A stretch of DNA of 64,000 nt from Lophium mytilinum (lineage: Eukaryota > Ascomycota > Dothideomycetes > Mytilinidiales > Mytilinidiaceae): contig MU004197.1 in NCBI GenBank assembly GCA_010093605.1, forward strand, positions 682,001-746,000, in the 5' to 3' direction. Shown piece after piece: positions 21,340-33,600 of the stretch. The stretch's first letter is position 1, and the number at the start of each line of letters is the position of its first letter. The notes under the pieces are model-generated. The model was not told where the DNA came from, ran no database searches, and saw only the letters and a list, made by a program, of their open reading frames with translations. The position numbers and the translations under genes were made by a program.

Positions 21340-22340
21340 GCGGGTTCAGTATCCCAGCAAGAGGCAGATAGCGAGAACCAGCGTATGCATTGATCTTGGC
21401 CGCCGGTGAGAGACCAGTGATAAAGACTTGATCAAGATCCGTATCGAAGCGGCCGTTCAGGGGTTCGTGGACGAGGTCGTGCCTCGTCGTAAGAAGCTGT
21501 TAGGGAAGGACATAGTCTGTGCGGATATCGAAGTTGAACATACTTGAGTATCTCCAAGACGCTAGCGTCGGCTTCGGGTTGGAGGAGGGCGTGTCAGTTT
21601 GAGGGTAAATGGGAAAGACATGTATCCCATGCATTGCGCACACATGGTTAGATAGAGTCCCTCTACATGGTTTGAGCGACTGCTGTACCATAGGCGGTAA
21701 CACCAGCCACTCCGAAGAGTGCCGAATACGCCTCTAGTACGTAGCCCTCTTGCAAGGACTCGCTTTCGCGTTGAACTTCGCCGCTTTGTAAGACATCTGA
21801 TAAAACTTTATCAGGATCCTTGTTCTGGGCGGTTGAGATGTTTTGGGTTGTAGCGTATCATGTGTATACGATATGGACGGAACTTCCTCGAAGCCCGAGA
21901 TATACGATTCGAGATCTGGGGAGGAGGGAAGGATGAGGTGCAAGAGACGGGTGCCTAGCTTGCGATGGTGTTTCTTGGAAGACTATGCAGCGGTCAGCAC
22001 GTCGATATCATGGTCTAACACAAGAAACATACTTGATCAACGGCAGAGTCTTTGGCTGACTGGGAACGTCGATGACCATGGTCGATTCTACATGGCTCAG
22101 ACGCGCAGTGATGCTGGATCCTCTTACGCCCTGAGTTCGTGCGCTGCCATAGGACAGACACACACGACGAATGCCCAGGGGTTTGGGGCGAGGAGGTCAG
22201 ATTAACGGAGTCGAATGATGTAGAAACTTGCTTGACCTCTGAACAGGTGAGTTTGACGGCATGCTCAAGTTGTACTGAAAAACTAACGAAGTTGTTAGCC
22301 AATATTTCTTTTCTTTGGAAGACCAAGTGGAAGGGATGAG
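21340..22340 (-). pseudogene. Decayed protein-coding gene, family unknown
   Basis: Minus-strand fragments in different frames look like protein: RRVCLSYGSARTQGVRG and MVIDVPSQPKTLPLI near 22.05-22.17 kb, then a possible intron (GTATGT...CATAG), LESYISGFEEVPSISY near 21.9 kb, ESESLQEGYVLEAYSALFGV and AGVTAYGTAVAQTM near 21.7 kb, FNFDIRTDYVLP near 21.5 kb, and HDLVHEPLNGRFDTDLDQ with VFITGLSPAAKINAYAGSRY near 21.4 kb. The frame is lost between the 21.9 and 21.75 kb parts. At about 21,500 an in-frame TAA lies where CAA would continue, a C-to-T change typical of RIP. Alternatively these are unrelated chance frames. I recognise no family. Confidence 0.35.
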
Positions 22341-25300
22341 GGAAGATATGGCGAGTGGTAGCTGTTACAAACGTCCCTGACTGCTGATGCGACTAATGCA
22401 GACACAAAACCCTACGTTGCTAGATTCATGTTGCCCTCATCGTCACGGGCTATCGTGGAAACAGACAGCCCATGTGTGTGTAGCAGTCGCGCTGTTGTGC
22501 GTGCGATAGCGATGGAAGCTTAAGCCGACAGAGTTGCCAAAGATCGAAGAAAATGAGACAAGTATGAAAGCTGTGATGAAGTTGAATGAATGCTCACTTG
22601 TCAGAGTAATGCGAAAGTACTCTTTGTTGTGTGCATGCCACGGATCAATTTCAGTCGATGCCCGTGGCTGCGGATGTCCAAAGCACTGGCATCCGCCCTT
22701 TGACGTCAAAACAGGAGAGCGCATATGAAGCACTTCGATAGAATAGAGAGATGCGAAGACCAAGCTGGTGGATCTAGACGTCCTGCTAGACTGCCGGTGA
22801 GTCTTCGTTCCAGGTCGAGGGGCGACAGGATAGCGGCACAAGCTGGGCAGGTTCAGTTTGAGTGAGAGATGAGTAGGAGACCGTGCAGCTGAGTCTACAG
22901 ACTGTAGTTAGTACCATAGAGTCGCGAGTATGGTGTGCGATAGATTCATGGAGTGAGAACGACGTTTGAGTCCGCGGGAGACTGCCGTCGGTGTGAGAGC
23001 AGTGACGGGCATCTGGGGCTCTGAGAAAAGAAGGAAGAGAAGGAGGAAGCCTCGCAGCAGTGAACATGATTAAGGAGAGCCTCTCGCGAGTTGTAAGAGA
23101 GTAGACAGAGTTTGGGTGAAGATGGAGAGTGTGGTGTGGAAGTGTCGCGGGTGGGTTTGTTATGGGGGGAGAAAGTAGAGCGGGCAAGCGAGGGATCTTC
23201 ATCGCCCACGAGCCTGGAGGCGACTGTTGCCGTGGGAGCTGGGGCAGGGAGTTAGTTTAACGGGCGGTGGAAAGCACATATTGTTTATAGACTGCAGGCG
23301 GATTGATGGGGCGTATATCATAGTTCTATAGACACGTATTTCCTATATATCTTGCGGCTGCAAGAGCTGTAGGAGATGGGCGCTCAGGAAAGATAGAGGC
23401 TCTCATTTTCTTGCGCATTTTTTCTATCTTGCAAGTCCATCTGCGCGGGAAGCTTGTAGATAGTTGCCGCCAAATGCCTTCTTCGGCGCGCCTCTCGCAG
23501 GGCATTCCCCGGAGCCACATTTCCAATTAGAACCCGAGACGTGCAGCCTCATCATTTTTAGGAGATAGGAAGGCTTCGCAAGCAGCTCACCCATTTCATC
23601 TGGGCCCGTTGTGTTGGTGGAGCCCAGAAGTCGTCCCGCGGACTTTGGTTGCTGGCCCAAGCATTCTTCATGCCACCTCCACCAACACCACAAACTTCAA
23701 CACACTCATGATTACGCACGCCCGTATACGTCAGGGGGATCTAGACGCCGCGGTTGTCAGCTAATCCATACCAAAATTTCGTGCGCAGGAAACATTGGGT
23801 GCGGGAGCCCATGCGGGACAATTTTGATATCAAACCCTCCGCGACCACACACTCCGAAGCCGCGCAACCTCCCGAACATCCTATACACGCCTGGCAACTC
23901 TTGAACAATCTCCTAGGGCTGGAAACTCTCTTATAGAATGGACAGCATCGGGGTGCGCGCTGCCGTTTGGCTACACAACTGGATGGAACGAGCCGGACGG
24001 CAGATCGCATCTTGGACACAATCTTTCTGGAAAACGACGAAGCGCTTTTGCATCACGCTGTATTGCGGCCTCTGAGGGACTTGCAGCTGCTCCTACACTT
24101 CCCCGATTCTTCCTTCATCTGTCCGGGGCGGGGCCAGCGCGCTGTGGGCATGCGACAAACAAGGTATGAACAGCCTTTTCGAGGAGGAGATACGTACAGA
24201 GGCGGACGGCAAACCTTCTGAAGAGCACTGCAGAGCGCTACGCATATCAAGAGATTCAGGGGGTGCGCCGCAAGTGTTTTGTCGGGTTTCTTTCGTGGCC
24301 GACCTCCTCGATTTCTCGAAGGCCCAAAAGCCTCTACCCCGAAGATCACCGCTTGCGACAGCTCCCAATTTCCCTTCGAGCAGGATTGCGGGCTTGCTAG
24401 CTCTAATCTCTACCCGGCGAGAGCTGCATACACCAACAAAGGCCCGAAGGGCATGCGTGTTGGGTCAAAAATGGAAATTTGGAACACTCGACCGGGACGC
24501 AGCAACATCCGCTATCTTCAATACCCTATCAAGTCCGCCACTCTTGCAAGCTCACGGACTAAATCACAGCCCTCGTCGTAGCGAAGGCTTCCGATTCAAC
24601 TGGCGTTGAGTCCTAGAAGCATCGTCGACAACAACCATGAAAAGGAAGACGATTCGGCCGCGCTGCACAACTGGCAAACATGGCTACCTACCGGAGCAAG
24701 CAGGGCAGACAGAACGATGACAACAAGTTCGGAATGAGACGACAAAGACTGCTGGCGTTGGGAACAATTGATGACATTATCGTACAAAAAAGCCCGGGCT
24801 GACGGCGAAGACCAAGCGGGCTCGCCCTCAACTCTTCTCAGGGGGCGCCCACAGGCACAAACGCTGGAAGCTCTACAGGAGTAAGTCAGCGACGGTCTGA
24901 AACACCCAAATTCGTGGCCAAGTCAATGGAGATAGTATGCTAACGAAAAGTTTCTTGAACAGCGTAGAACACACCCCTTGACCCTTACCTTCAACAGATT
25001 GCCTCAGAGAAACCACCCATGCGCCCGTGAGTACTGCGACGACGCGGTCGATACCTCATCAGCCCAAAACGTTGGGCGCCTTTCTCGAAACGAAACGACT
25101 CCGCCTTCGGCACCTACTACTCGCCCTCCTTCCTCTACACACAAACACAAGCACGCTCGAGGAACGGCGAGACGTCAGAGCGGCAGTCCTCTCTCTACCT
25201 TGCGAGGTCTGAAAGCGGGTGGAATGGATACATAATGGGATACTAGGAGCTGGGAGGAAGTAGGGGATAACCATTGGCTTTCGTGATGAGAAGTGATAAA

Positions 25301-27179
25301 TTGTTGGACACTCAGGGGTAGAGGCGGCTCTATGGTCATTAGTGGCCGGCCTACAATGCACAGCGCTTACCGGGCGGAGTCTGGAATGCAGGAATGATGT
25401 AATTGGAAGCTGCACATCCAAGAAGGAGGCCAGGGGTTGTCTCAATATGGCTGAGCGGCGGTTGCTAGAGCCCCTGAGTTACCCCCTTTTCAGGCTGCGA
25501 GACTCAGATTCTCAATATATGCTCTTCCTTGCCAGATCTGCTTTGCGCGAGGGTTCTGTTATATTCCGGAGAAGGAAAAGCTTGCATTGCCCTTGGTGGA
25601 ATTGGTGGCTGGTAGAGAATTGGATTTTTCTCAACCACGTCCACAGAATCTTACCCCTGAGTGCGTGGCTGTAGATTCTTCGTATCTCGAAGCTCATCGC
25701 TCAAGTCGTAGATGTGACTTTCCTACAGAATGGCGCAAATGCGATCAATTTGGAGTAGACCGCTTGCGGGCACTATGCTATGCACATTGGAAATGTTCAG
25801 AGGCACGCAATTGAACAGCAACCACTTGCCAGAACTGCCCCTTTTCCGGGCCCTAGACTCCCTAGAACCGTACTATACGGCCCCGACAGCAGATCTGCTC
25901 TGCCGCCGTAGTTGTGCCCATAATGTTGCTGGAAAGCTCGCGGGGGAGGCTGTGGCCGCAACACCAAGCCGCGGCATCTTCGATCTCGAGATGGGCGTCT
26001 CCCGAGCACATCACACGCCGCAGGCCACAACCACTTGCTGAAGACCTACAATTGCCTGGCAGGAGCATCTTTAGAGCTCAATGAAGCTTGCCCTCCACTA
26101 GAAACCTACCTCGGGCGTGGGCTTGGGTCCGCAACCGCGCTGAAGACGCGGGCGTGTGACGCTGCCACTCCGCACAGAATGACAGCCTCACCGCTCCTTG
26201 CGCTTGATAACAGTGCGACAGTGACGTCCTATAGCATATCTGCCGGCGGGAGCATCCTGCACGCTCCAGACATCATCAGTAGACACCTTCTGCGTGCTCC
26301 TCGCGCTGTGGACACCTCTCTGAGGCCTCTGTGTCTCTGAAAAATGCCCCAATTGAGCTCGGCCTCAGTTCTCCAGCCTGCCATCACTCCAGCTGCAGTC
26401 TAGCAGACAGATTGATACATGCAAGCCTTCGTAGCTACTCAGCATGCTGCCGGCGCCCCAGGGCCTCTCACTGCCCCTCCCACCGCTCCTGCCGTCTTTA
26501 GCTGCCCCAGGACCTGCCCGTTATACTGTCCCACTCACCCCCTGCTCACGAGAGCACAAGCCACACGTTCTCAACCGTGGGCGGGGCCAGGTACCCATGC
26601 TAGCCCCCGCCGTTAGCGTATACAGCCTCAAAGAATGTTGAAGAGGCTCGCGGCGAGTGAGCTCGACACCGGCAGTGGCTCCTGTGCAACACCCCCACCG
26701 TAGAATTCTGTCACCAGTAGACCTCAAGATAGAGCTCGACGAGGGCTATCACCTCCCGCTTCTCTCGTCTTCATAGCTCGACGGGGAGGGCAGATATCGA
26801 GCTGCGCAGCACGGCGGGCAGGCGGCCGGGAACTCGCCGTCCTTCTCCTCGAGCAGAATCCGCGCGGGGGAAAACGCCTCTTTCCCAACGACAATCCCCA
26901 CCAGCATCCTCATTGGCTTTAATCTGCTCAGTCGCAGTGAGTCAGCTCTTTGGGTGGGCCGGCCAGTAGCGTGGTTTGAAATCTGCTGGAGTATAAGTAC
27001 TTCGCCCCTCCCCGCCCTTCGCTCTTTCTCCATCCTTCTTCCGACACACGGTCTCTTCCTTAAGTTGGTCTCGCACCTCACACTCCCTTGGCCTTTGGCA
27101 CTTTGGTCTTCGTCAATCTTCTTGTCCATCATACACTCCTTCATTGTCAGTCAACATCGTCGTGTTGTGCATCGTCGTT
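22341..27179. other. 4.8-kb gene-poor stretch before the Mei2-like gene
   Basis: No frame with family resemblance on either strand. Composition becomes more GC-rich from about 23.7 kb, and several frames stay open together, which is expected by chance in GC-rich DNA. The last few hundred bases hold the Mei2-like gene promoter. Confidence 0.35.
26992..27179 (+). promoter_or_regulatory. Putative core promoter and leader of the Mei2-like gene
   Basis: A TATA-like TATAAGTA at 26,992 is followed by a C/T-rich tract (CCCCTCCCCGCCCTTCGCTC) typical of fungal transcription start regions, about 190 bp before the ATG at 27,180. Confidence 0.4.
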
Positions 27180-29671
27180 ATGGTTCGCTCGACTCCGGTC
27201 CCATCATCGCCCATCATGGAGAGTTCCCCCCAGGGCTCCTCTGGCACCGGTCCAACGGAGTATTCGCCGGTCACCGAGCGTGTTCGTGGAAAGCAGCCGG
27301 TCAAGGATGAGGTTACCGATACCTTCGTCCCCACCAAGGCTTCGGCATCAACCCAGGCATCGGCATCAACCCCGGCATCGGCATCCGTCCAGGCATCGGC
27401 TTCAACCCGGGCGTCGGCCTCCACTCCGCGTGTCGTTGCGAGCGCTTCAAGCTCTTCGGGTTCCTATCACGTGGTCGGCCGCAACATTGTCGACATCGGT
27501 GACCTTGTACGCAAGGCTGTTGACCAGGTCACGTTACCACCAGTCCTTCCGGCCCATCAGGTTCTTCGCCTGCGTACCGACAAGCAACATTCCCTTACCA
27601 CGTCAAGCCTTGATGACATCGATGCCTTCTGTACACGCCACCTCTTGATCGATCTTCAGCAATGCCCTTCTTTCGCAGCCGATATTTTGAAGTGGGCTCT
27701 TCATGTAAGTTCCCAAAGTCCTCCATCTCTCACTGGCATCACATCAATATTGTTTTCTTCCTTCTCTTTTCCAACATCGCCTCTCTTGTGAACTTCAAGT
27801 CTCAATTTGTTCTTGTGTCTGACATATTTCCACAGCGTGATGTTATTGGCGAACCCGGTTCGGGCCATTACATCACAGAGTCTGCTGATAGTCTTGTCAT
27901 CCTTATTGACGCTGATGACTTGGCTCTCACACTTCGCGTCCGCGAAGTCATCCTCCGGCTCATGTTTGACGCCTGTTCGAATCTGGACGCCTTTACCGGA
28001 AACAATCTGGAGTTTCTTACCGGAATCCATCTGGAGTTCCTGCAGCCGGCCGGTGCCTCGCAGCTTCGATACCAACTGCAATCAATTTCGTCACCAGCAA
28101 CTCGCGTCGCGTTCGAGGTCCAGATGTTCAAGGCCCAGATGTTCGAGGCCCAGGTGTTCGTCCAGGTTAGGTGTATGTCTCTCCCAGGAGTCCAGCCACG
28201 CGAGTTTCTGGACTTCACCAATGAAGTCAGCAACGCTCTGACTACCAAACACTTTGCCCGTTACGGTCACGTCTTCCATGCCTTGTTGGACCACAACCAG
28301 GTTCCACAAGGTTACGAACGACTTCGTGCCGGACTCGAAGATTTCATGTACCGGGTGGAATTCGACTCTGTCAAGGCTGCACGAGACTTGGCGTATGCCT
28401 GGGCCGAGAATGCAGCTTGGGCTGAGCTGAGTGGTCGCCAGAACTTCCCAGGGCGAGGAAACCCCGTAAGTACACCCTCCGCTGCTATTGATGCATTGCT
28501 AACATTTATCAGGTATCCTGGGAGATCGTCAACGTCGGGCTAGTTGATATGCACCACGGTGATTTCGCACATCCATTCCCTCTGGAGTCGGGTTCATCTC
28601 AGCAAGTTTCTCCTGGCCATGTCAATGTTGATCGACGCCAAGGCAACTTCGCTCGCCATTCCGGTCATGGGAACGATGGTCTTTATGACCGCGGATACGC
28701 TCGTTTCCAGGATGCGCGTTTCCAGGAATTTGCGGATGCTAACGCTCATGTCGTGCGCCATGTTCTTCCCGTCCAGCATGTTTATCCCGTCCAACGGCGT
28801 GGCTTCCGACCGGGCTACCGAAACGGACGCACGTGGAATGCCCACGACAACACGGTCTCCTACGCTCACATCCTAGATGGGTCTGATGTGCGAACTACGA
28901 TCATGTTACGCAACATCCCAAATAAGATGACTGATGTAAGCACCTTCTTCCTTGCTTGTGTAGCATCAACTAACACTCTCAGGAACAACTCCTCCTTTTG
29001 CTGTGGGATGCTGGATTCCGAGGACTGATTGACTTCATGTATCTCAGGATGGATTTCAAATCGGGTGCCAACGTTGGCTATGCCTTCTTCAACCTGACTT
29101 CACCGATTCACATCATTCGATTTCTGGAATGCTTTGAAGGTCGTCCCTGGCCGAGCATGAGAGCCGGCCCAACTACCAAGCTGGCAGAGATCTCTTACGC
29201 TACCTCGCAGGGCCTCGAGGCCCTCATTCAGAAGTTCCGGAACTCATCGGTGATGAGAGAACTAAAGAGCTGCCGCCCGAAAGTAAGTCCCCAGTGCATT
29301 TTTTCCAACATAGCTCTAACGAATGCAGCTTTTCTACACCTTCCAGGACAATGTTCCAATCCAACTTGTCGGTGGTGAGGTCGACTTTCCTGCTCCTGAC
29401 AACGAGCAGAAACTTGAGAGATCAATTCAGAACGCACAGAGCATCGGTATGTGTTGTCTCTCCAATGATTCGATGCCAGAAGCGCTAACGATCCCCAGGC
29501 CTATTCCCACCGAATGGGCGCGGTGGAGCTTCCCCGAACCGTCGTGACCGGATGTCGATGTTTGACCGAGGAACTCCCCGCGACCTCGCAGCAGCGTACA
29601 ATGTCCAGGGATATGGTCCCATTTCTCCAGCCCAGTTTCAGTACCCAAACGGCCACCACTCCTTCTACTGA
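27180..29671 (+). CDS. Mei2-like RNA-binding protein
   Basis: Six exons (27180-27704, 27836-28465, 28513-28935, 28983-29282, 29329-29446, 29499-29671) join to 722 aa. The C-terminal third is the Mei2-type RRM: TTIMLRNIPNKMTD (about residues 513-526), IDFMYLRMDFKSGANVGYAF (about 542-561), then FRNSSVM near 610 and a tail ending GYGPISPAQFQYPNGHHSFY. In fission yeast Mei2 this domain binds meiRNA and drives meiotic commitment; related fungal proteins are thought to act in RNA control and development. The N-terminus has five copies of a 6-residue repeat (ASAST plus Q/P/R). Upstream RRMs of classic Mei2 are not obvious; residues about 200-350 may be diverged RRM-like. The ATG at 27,180 begins MVRSTPVPSSPIMESS. 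Introns are 46-131 bp. Confidence 0.9.
27333..27428 (+). repeat. 18-bp in-frame minisatellite in the Mei2-like gene
   Basis: About five copies of an 18-bp unit like GCATCGGCATCAACCCAG, coding ASASTQ, ASASTP, ASASVQ, ASASTR, ASASTP. Copy number can vary without frameshift. Confidence 0.85.
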
Positions 29672-30339
29672 GCCAAGATCTCCATCACCGCTATGGTTAC
29701 CCACCTTGAACTGTTTGAAGATTGGCGTCGAAACAGTCTTCTGAGGTACTTTGGCTGGGTGATGATTGCATATGCGTTGGTTCCACACCGATGCAAGACA
29801 ATTTCCTCTTTGTTGTTTCTCATGTGGGTGCTGACAGTTCGCGCTCACGACAAGTGAGCCTACTTATCTGGTCTTCGAGAGATGTTTCTTTACTTTCTGT
29901 GTATCTGGTTTCTTTTGTTTTCTCTCTCAAAAAGGTATGACGGGTCACGAGGTACGATGAAAACGAGATACGGATGATGGGAATGATTCTCGAGTGGTTT
30001 TCCTTTTTGCTTTTTGCTTGTTGCTTTCCATACTGCTAATGGATGCCCTATATGGCATCAGTATCCTGTATGGTACTGTCGGTTTCGGGTTTCGGATTTC
30101 CTTTTGTTGATCACGGTTCGGTCTGTACTAGTAGCTCCTCTTTCGGGGGAACTCTTCTGTACTTTAGTATCGCCTCTGGGAAGGCATCGGTGGGTATCAG
30201 CTTCGCAATGAATGCTTTGCCACCAACTCGCAGTATGCCTATTTGCCTTGAGTGACTCTCGATGAGATTGAGACCGCGATCATGACAGCGGCACAGAATC
30301 GTCGAAGCTTGGGTGCAAGGGACGGTGAAGGTCTTACGG
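29672..30339. other. 3' region of the Mei2-like gene and spacer
   Basis: T-rich 3' untranslated-like sequence up to about 30.1 kb. A frame starting at 30,252 (MTLDEIETAIMTAAQNRRSL) leads into the first intron-like module of the array that follows and could be the first exon of a gene there. Confidence 0.35.
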
Positions 30340-33300
30340 AAGAGGTAAGTCGACCTCCACATCCCAGGATTATCCTCAGAGACCCTAACAAAGAACATTC
30401 CAGGGCGAATACTCTGCTGGAGACCAGCAGAAAGGGCTTTGAAAAACCGCAGCGTGAAGAATCCGTACGTTCGGATCGTTTCGAGTCAGCTCTTTGCGGC
30501 GGCGCCGCCTTTCGCGGAGGTGTTCGAAATGGTAGCATTGTCGATGCAGTGTAAGTCCAAACCCCCAGGAGCACCTTCAGAGAGGGTTGGACAAGCTCGT
30601 GCTGACTTCTTGCAGGAATGCGACCGTGGGGAAGCTGGTATTGTGGCCACTTCTGGAGGCTGGGGAGTTCACATATGACACACCCGTTAGGAGGGATTGC
30701 GGCGAAGAGGGTGTACTGGGTGGGTATTGACACATAGGAGGTTGTTCTAGGAGCCTTTGGGATCCTCGTCCTGGCTTCTTGCAGGATTCCGACCGTAGAG
30801 GGGCGGTTGGAAGCGCTGGTTTGGGAGGGCTTTTAGGGGTGGAGGAGCGACCCCTTAGGCAATAGTACGGTAATGTCTTCCATCTAGGTAGGTATTGCTA
30901 CCCAGGAGGTGCTTTTAGGTAGCTTGAAGACCTTGATCCTAACATTTCGCACGGTTGCGACCGTAGGATCGATGGTAGTCGTTGTCATCGGTTCGAAGAT
31001 ACTAAGGTTGGTAGAAAAGCGACTCCTTTGGGGAATCCTGGGATCAAAGTTGAGCTGGGTGAGTATTGGTACCCAAGAGGTATTTTTGAGGACCTTTAAG
31101 AACTCCATCCTAACTTGTTGTAGGACTAGGGCCGTGAGAATGCCTTCATTGTCGCAGATTCGACTTTTTGAGATGGGCGAGGACCCACCGCTTGGAGAAT
31201 GATACGACACCATGGTTCATTCAGGTAAGTATTGCTACCCAGGGGGTGTTTGTGAGGATCATAAGGACCTGTGTCCCAACGTTCTGCAGGATTGCGACCG
31301 TGGGATCGACTATAGTCGTTGTCGTCGGTTCGAGTACTTTGGGGTTGGTAAAAAAAAAGCCACCCCTCAGGGAATGTTATGGCAATATGGTCGATCTGAG
31401 TAAGGATCTATACCTGGGAGGTGTTTATGAGCACCTTAAAGGTCCCCATCCTAGCTTTTTGCAGCAATCGACCCGTTGGAACAGTGTTGTTCTCGCGGTT
31501 TTGGTAGCTTTAGTGTGGACAAAAGAGCCACCCCTTGAGGAGTATGACGACAACAGGGTCGGTCTGGGTGGGTATTGGTACCCAAGAGGTGGTTCCGATG
31601 ACCATGAAGACGTTCATCCTAACTTTTTGCAGGAATCAACACGTCGGAATGTTGTCGTTGTCGTTGCTCCTGAAACGTTGATTTCTCTCGTAGAGAAGCC
31701 ACCCCTCGAGGAGTACTGCGGCAATACGTTCGGTCTGGGTGAGTATTGATGCCCAGGAGGTGTTTCCATTATGCTCAAAGATCTCCATCTTGATGTTTTG
31801 CGGAAATCGACCGGTCGGAATGGTGTCGTCGTCGCTGCTCTCGAAATCTTGATTTTTCTCGCAGAGAAGCCATCCCTCGAGTAGTACTATGGCAACATGG
31901 TCCATTTAGATGAGCATTGTTACCTTCAGAGCTGTTTCCATATATCCTGAACATCTTTGACCTAACTTTCTGCAGGAATCGAACGTCCAGAATAGTGTTG
32001 TTGCCGCCGGTTTCGAAATGTTGGTTCTTCTCGCAGAGAAGCCACCCCTCCGGGAGTAACACGGCAGTAACGTCGATCCAGGCAAGTATCCATACGCCAG
32101 AGGTGTTTCTAGGGACCATGAAGATCTCTGTACTAAGTTTTTACAGCATTGCGATCGTGGGATTGCCGTCGTTGCCGCCGCTTCCCAAATGTTGGTTGTT
32201 CTTAGGGAGAAGTCGTCCCTCCAGAAGAAAAACGGCAGCTAAGTCAATCAGAGCAAGTATTGTCTTGCGAGAGCTCGATCCAAGGTCCCGGAATATCTCC
32301 AAGCTGAAATTTTGCAGGAACCAAACGTCCTTTGGTGTTATTGTCGCCGTCTGGGCAACCTTTTTAGCTTGAACAGTCGGGCGACGAGGACTCGTATGGC
32401 AGCGATGTCGATCCGGGTGAGCATTGATGCATGGGAGCTGCATCTAGTACCATGTAGGATCCTCCGGCTCATGTTACACAGTCTCCAAACCGCTGGCATG
32501 GGGTTGTTGTTGTCGTCGCTGCTTGGGCAATCTTGTCCTCGTAAATGAACCAAGCGATGGGGTCGATGCCATGGGAGCATCGGGTTGCAATACGTTCAAA
32601 CGCTCGTGAGCTGATTTCAAGGGCATACATGATCTCCATGCTAACTTTTTGCAGCATCTGAACTGTCGAAATGCCGTCGTTGTCGCTGCTTCGGAACTGT
32701 CATTCTCGAGAGAAGCCAGCAAGGGACATGTATACGCCGTCAAGTTTGAGCCGAGTGACCGATGACACGCAGGAGCCCAGTCTAACATCCTGTTTGATGC
32801 TACTTTGACCTTGCTGCACGGCTTGACTGCTCGGAATGGTCTTGTTGTCGCCGCTTCTGGGGTGAAGTTACTTGCTTGTGTGGAGATCACCCAGCGAGGC
32901 AGACCTTGCGAGCCATATCGATCTGTGAGGACATTGACACACACGAGCTTCATCCCATATCTCAATGGATACACACACCAGAATTCTGTCCGATTTGGCG
33001 CATCGACATGCCGTCGTTGCCACCGATTTCGAAGTCTTTGACACGGCGGAGGCGGCTCCCGACGAAAACACTTTGCCTTATAGCAACGGCGAGCTAGAAC
33101 AGCTCCCAACACCCGAGAGATACTTCTCGCACGCTTGGAGAGCTCCATGCTAACTCCTCGCAATGTTCGCAACGCTGGATTGGTGTGTTGTCGCCATTTC
33201 GGCGGTCTTCATGGCCAAACGACGGGAGAAAAATAGACAGTAATGCCAGGCCAGAGTATGTTCAGACCCCCGAGAGCTCCGTCTCTTGTCTTTTTCGATC

Positions 33301-33600
33301 CTCCTGCTAACCTGATAGAGGGTTTGCACGTTCAATTTGGTCTCATTATTGCAGTCTTTGAAACCTGGGAAACCAGCGGGCCGGAAGTATTAGGAAGATA
33401 ATGTCAGTCCATGGCAAGCCCTGACATACGAGAGACCTATCCAGTATTCCATATAATCTCCCTGTACACTTGGAGTACGATTTGAAAAGGCAGAATGCCA
33501 TCATTTTCGCAGTCTCGGAACTCTTGGTAGCCAATCGACAAGAGGGAATACAACAGCAACGGCAGCCCATGGTATATCCTAGTGTGCGAGAAGTCCATAG
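30340..33600 (+). repeat. Tandem array B: about 17 units of 167-171 bp, each with an intron-like module
   Basis: Each unit has a module of about 65 bp that starts like GTGAGTATTG-TACCCAGGAG, contains CTAAC about 8-10 nt before the end, and ends TTTTTGCAG: all three fungal splice signals in the right places. The rest is a roughly 103-110 bp part with TTGTCGTTG and AGCCACCCCTCGAGGAGTA. Acceptor-like ends lie near 30,615, 30,785, 30,955, 31,125, 31,293, 31,466, 31,633, 31,805, 31,976, 32,146, 32,316, 32,483, 32,654, 32,815, 32,980 and 33,160, fading by 33.6 kb. Modules in three neighbouring units are all 65 bp, while the other part varies (103, 106, 110 bp), so the frame is not kept. The plus frame 31,168-31,749 and minus frames through the array are open across several units. 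Confidence 0.75.

Noticed and set aside
32474-33172. 232-aa minus-strand frame inside array B
   Set aside because: It only follows the repeat units (recurring EAATT and FR-C-KL pieces) and has no independent support. The splice-like signals point to the plus strand.
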